Shown here: piece after piece, positions 62,216-64,000 of the stretch
How the letters are laid out: each line of letters opens with the position of its first letter
Position numbering within the stretch: position 1 is the first letter of the stretch
From: Alphaproteobacteria bacterium
GTDB lineage: Bacteria; Pseudomonadota; Alphaproteobacteria; Micropepsales; Micropepsaceae
Assembly (NCBI GenBank): GCA_017308475.1
Contig: JAFKEU010000008.1
Location: 145,434-209,433, forward strand
Direction: 5' to 3'
DNA length: 64,000 nt
The notes under the pieces: model-generated
Seen by the model: the letters and a program-made list of their open reading frames with translations, nothing else
What the model was told of the DNA's origin: nothing
Database searches by the model: none
Translations under genes and position numbers: made by a program

Positions 62216-64000
62216 TCAATCGGTTTTGAACCGCAAGCCGACAGTGAAGTAGCGCCCGATACGGTCTGTGAAGGACGCAACCGGATACTGCATGCCCGGA
62301 TTGTTGGTAAAGGCGCAGCAATTGGCGCCGAAATTGTTGAACAGGTTGTTGATATTAAGGAAGCCAGTGACCGGCTGGCCCGCGGCATCAAAATCATAGG
62401 CCAGGTTCAGGTCGGTCTGCCAATAGGCCGGCAGGGTCGCGATCCCAACCTGGGTGGGATTTCCGCTGTAGTGATAGGCACCGTAATAGCGCTGTACAAC
62501 CGTCGTGCTGAATGGCCCCAGGACATAGTTGACCTGCAAGGATACACGATCTTTGGGAGTTTGCGATGTACCTGCCGCATTGATAATCGTGGTGCCTGGC
62601 AGGGTTTGGCTCTTCAATGTGGGCTGATGCACCCATGTTACGTGGATGCCCAGAACGCCGTTCAAATTGCTGATCTGGGCGAGATCAGCTTCGTACCCGG
62701 CGGTGAAGTCGACGCCTTCGGCATACACCAGGGCGACGTTCTGCTTCACATTGTAATTCAGGGTCGGATAATTGGCCGGGGTTGTGTTCGTGATCGGATA
62801 GGGCCGTACGACCAGATTGCAAAGCGGCGACGTACCGCCCGAGGCGATACAGATCTGCTGGGTGGCTGGCGCAGAGCCGCTGACAGTCGCGATCGCGTTG
62901 TCAATTACAGCATGGTAGTAGTCGACTTGGAATAGGAAGTTTGGCAGCCAGCCCGGCGTATAGACAAAACCCGCCGTGGTATTGCGTGCCACTTCAGGAA
63001 CCAGATTCGGATTGCCGCCGAGGACATTCAGAACCGAACCGCCCGACGAGGTCAAATAGTCCACCAGCCCCCCGATTTGGCTCGACTGATTCTGAAACAG
63101 GTCATACAGGGTTGGTGCGCGGATATCACGCGACCGGGTGGCACGGAAGCGAAGGTCGTCGATGGGGCGCCATTGCAGCCCCACTCTCCAGGTCTCGGCA
63201 GAGCCGCTAGTGCTGTACTGCGTGTATCGGCCTGCCCCGTTAAAATCCAGCGACTGGATCAGCGGAAGATTGCGCAGGAGCGGAACGTCAATCTCCACAT
63301 CGCCTTCATAGACTGAGTCCGCACCATGCATCGGCGAGGTCACGTTCTTGGTCCACTGCAGCGCACCGGGCGATGTCGTGTTGCCGTTTAGCCCCACCCG
63401 CAGGTTCTGGATATTGAAGGTGTTATCGTCGACACTGCTGGTCTCGATCAGGCTTTGCAGCCGATATTCCGCGCCTACCGCCATCTTCACCGGACCGGCC
63501 CAGTTGTCGAACAGAGTGCCAGTGATGTTGGCGCCGAAATCGTCCAGCGTGTTGATCGCCTTCCATTGCGTCGTACCATTGACATAGTTGATTGCGGCCT
63601 GGCTCGGCGCGCCATCGCCCAGAATGTCCATCGGAACGCAACCGGGGTATGCTCCCGGCGCGGTGATCGACGCCCGGCACACGATGTTGCCTGTGCGCGG
63701 GTCCTTCACCGCATCGATCGCGGCATACATACGCTGGGTATTGACATTGTCGTGGGTGACCTGCTGCACCCGGCCCTCGCCATGAGTGTAGTACAACTCC
63801 CAGTCGAACTTATCGAACAAGGACCCCTGCAGTCCCGCGCTAATGGTCTCAGTCGATGTGCGGTCCGTGAGATTCAGCAGACCGCCAAAGTCCTCATTGT
63901 AGCGGTTGAGATTGAAGCTAGTGACCCCGGCATTGTCCATCGCGGTCTGGTAGGCCGGCTTCAGATACGGATTGCCACTGTAGATGGTCAGGGCATTAGA
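62216..64000 (-). CDS. TonB-dependent receptor, C-terminal part
   Basis: The frame stays open to the right edge (about 594 codons). The sequence is an outer-membrane beta-barrel: alternating strands such as SLQVNYVLGPFSTTVVQRYYG, the TonB-receptor LRFRATRSRDIRAPTLYDLF motif, and the terminal GRYFTVGLRFKTD with plug domain beyond the window. It is the import gate of the sugar cluster, by position. Substrate not known; the size class suits oligosaccharide or plant-sugar receptors. Confidence 0.88.
   Translation of the reverse strand, partial: SNALTIYSGNPYLKPAYQTAMDNAGVTSFNLNRYNEDFGGLLNLTDRTSTETISAGLQGSLFDKFDWELYYTHGEGRVQQVTHDNVNTQRMYAAIDAVKDPRTGNIVCRASITAPGAYPGCVPMDILGDGAPSQAAINYVNGTTQWKAINTLDDFGANITGTLFDNWAGPVKMAVGAEYRLQSLIETSSVDDNTFNIQNLRVGLNGNTTSPGALQWTKNVTSPMHGADSVYEGDVEIDVPLLRNLPLIQSLDFNGAGRYTQYSTSGSAETWRVGLQWRPIDDLRFRATRSRDIRAPTLYDLFQNQSSQIGGLVDYLTSSGGSVLNVLGGNPNLVPEVARNTTAGFVYTPGWLPNFLFQVDYYHAVIDNAIATVSGSAPATQQICIASGGTSPLCNLVVRPYPITNTTPANYPTLNYNVKQNVALVYAEGVDFTAGYEADLAQISNLNGVLGIHVTWVHQPTLKSQTLPGTTIINAAGTSQTPKDRVSLQVNYVLGPFSTTVVQRYYGAYHYSGNPTQVGIATLPAYWQTDLNLAYDFDAAGQPVTGFLNINNLFNNFGANCCAFTNNPGMQYPVASFTDRIGRYFTVGLRFKTD

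Overview
The window is GC-rich, gene-dense DNA from an alphaproteobacterium. Supporting signs are a TPR protein-bamB-der run, a purF-cvpA-radA run, a ChrR-type singlet-oxygen sigma/anti-sigma locus, an EcfG-like promoter, and many 4-bp ATGA/GTGA overlaps. The genus cannot be fixed from sequence alone.

Layout. 1-16.5 kb is mostly housekeeping: panB, a TPR membrane protein, bamB, der, an SDR, purF-cvpA-radA, a GFA protein, alr-mlaE-mlaF, a GT25 glycosyltransferase and dnaB. 16.5-36.7 kb is accessory and stress-related. It holds a UdgX-type uracil-DNA glycosylase, an ECF42-type sigma factor among YciI/VOC/SRPBCC/RibD genes, cfa, a complete bufferin operon (bufA-bufB-bufC-doxX), a divergent SRAP protein, a DUF899 protein, a P3A proton ATPase, and an AraC/oxidoreductase pair. 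36.7-46.5 kb is housekeeping again: guaA, an RsmB-type methyltransferase, a NUDIX hydrolase, guaB, DUF992, rlmE, ppx and tRNA-Gln. 46.5-54.7 kb mixes mobile remnants (truncated DUF2924 gene, frameshifted IS30 element, IS3 fragment) with a compact ECF11/ChrR regulon. 54.7-64 kb is a sugar-oxidation cluster in which every enzyme carries an export signal, ending in a TonB-dependent receptor cut by the window edge.

Three promoter families can be read directly. TGTCGG-N17-CGTC occurs four times before ECF42-neighbourhood genes (one copy 11 kb away). TGATCC-N16-CGTA occurs three times, with a fourth degenerate copy, before the sigma/chrR operon and its neighbours. GTAACA-N16-CGAA precedes the bufferin operon. 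A single GGAAC-N17-CGTT site precedes the DUF992 gene.

The most unusual system is the 54.7-64 kb cluster. Mutarotase, PQQ dehydrogenase, metallo-beta-lactamase-fold hydrolase, enolase-superfamily dehydratase and DHDPS-family lyase all appear to be exported. Together they suggest a periplasmic, non-phosphorylative sugar or sugar-acid pathway. This is inference from signal peptides and family membership.
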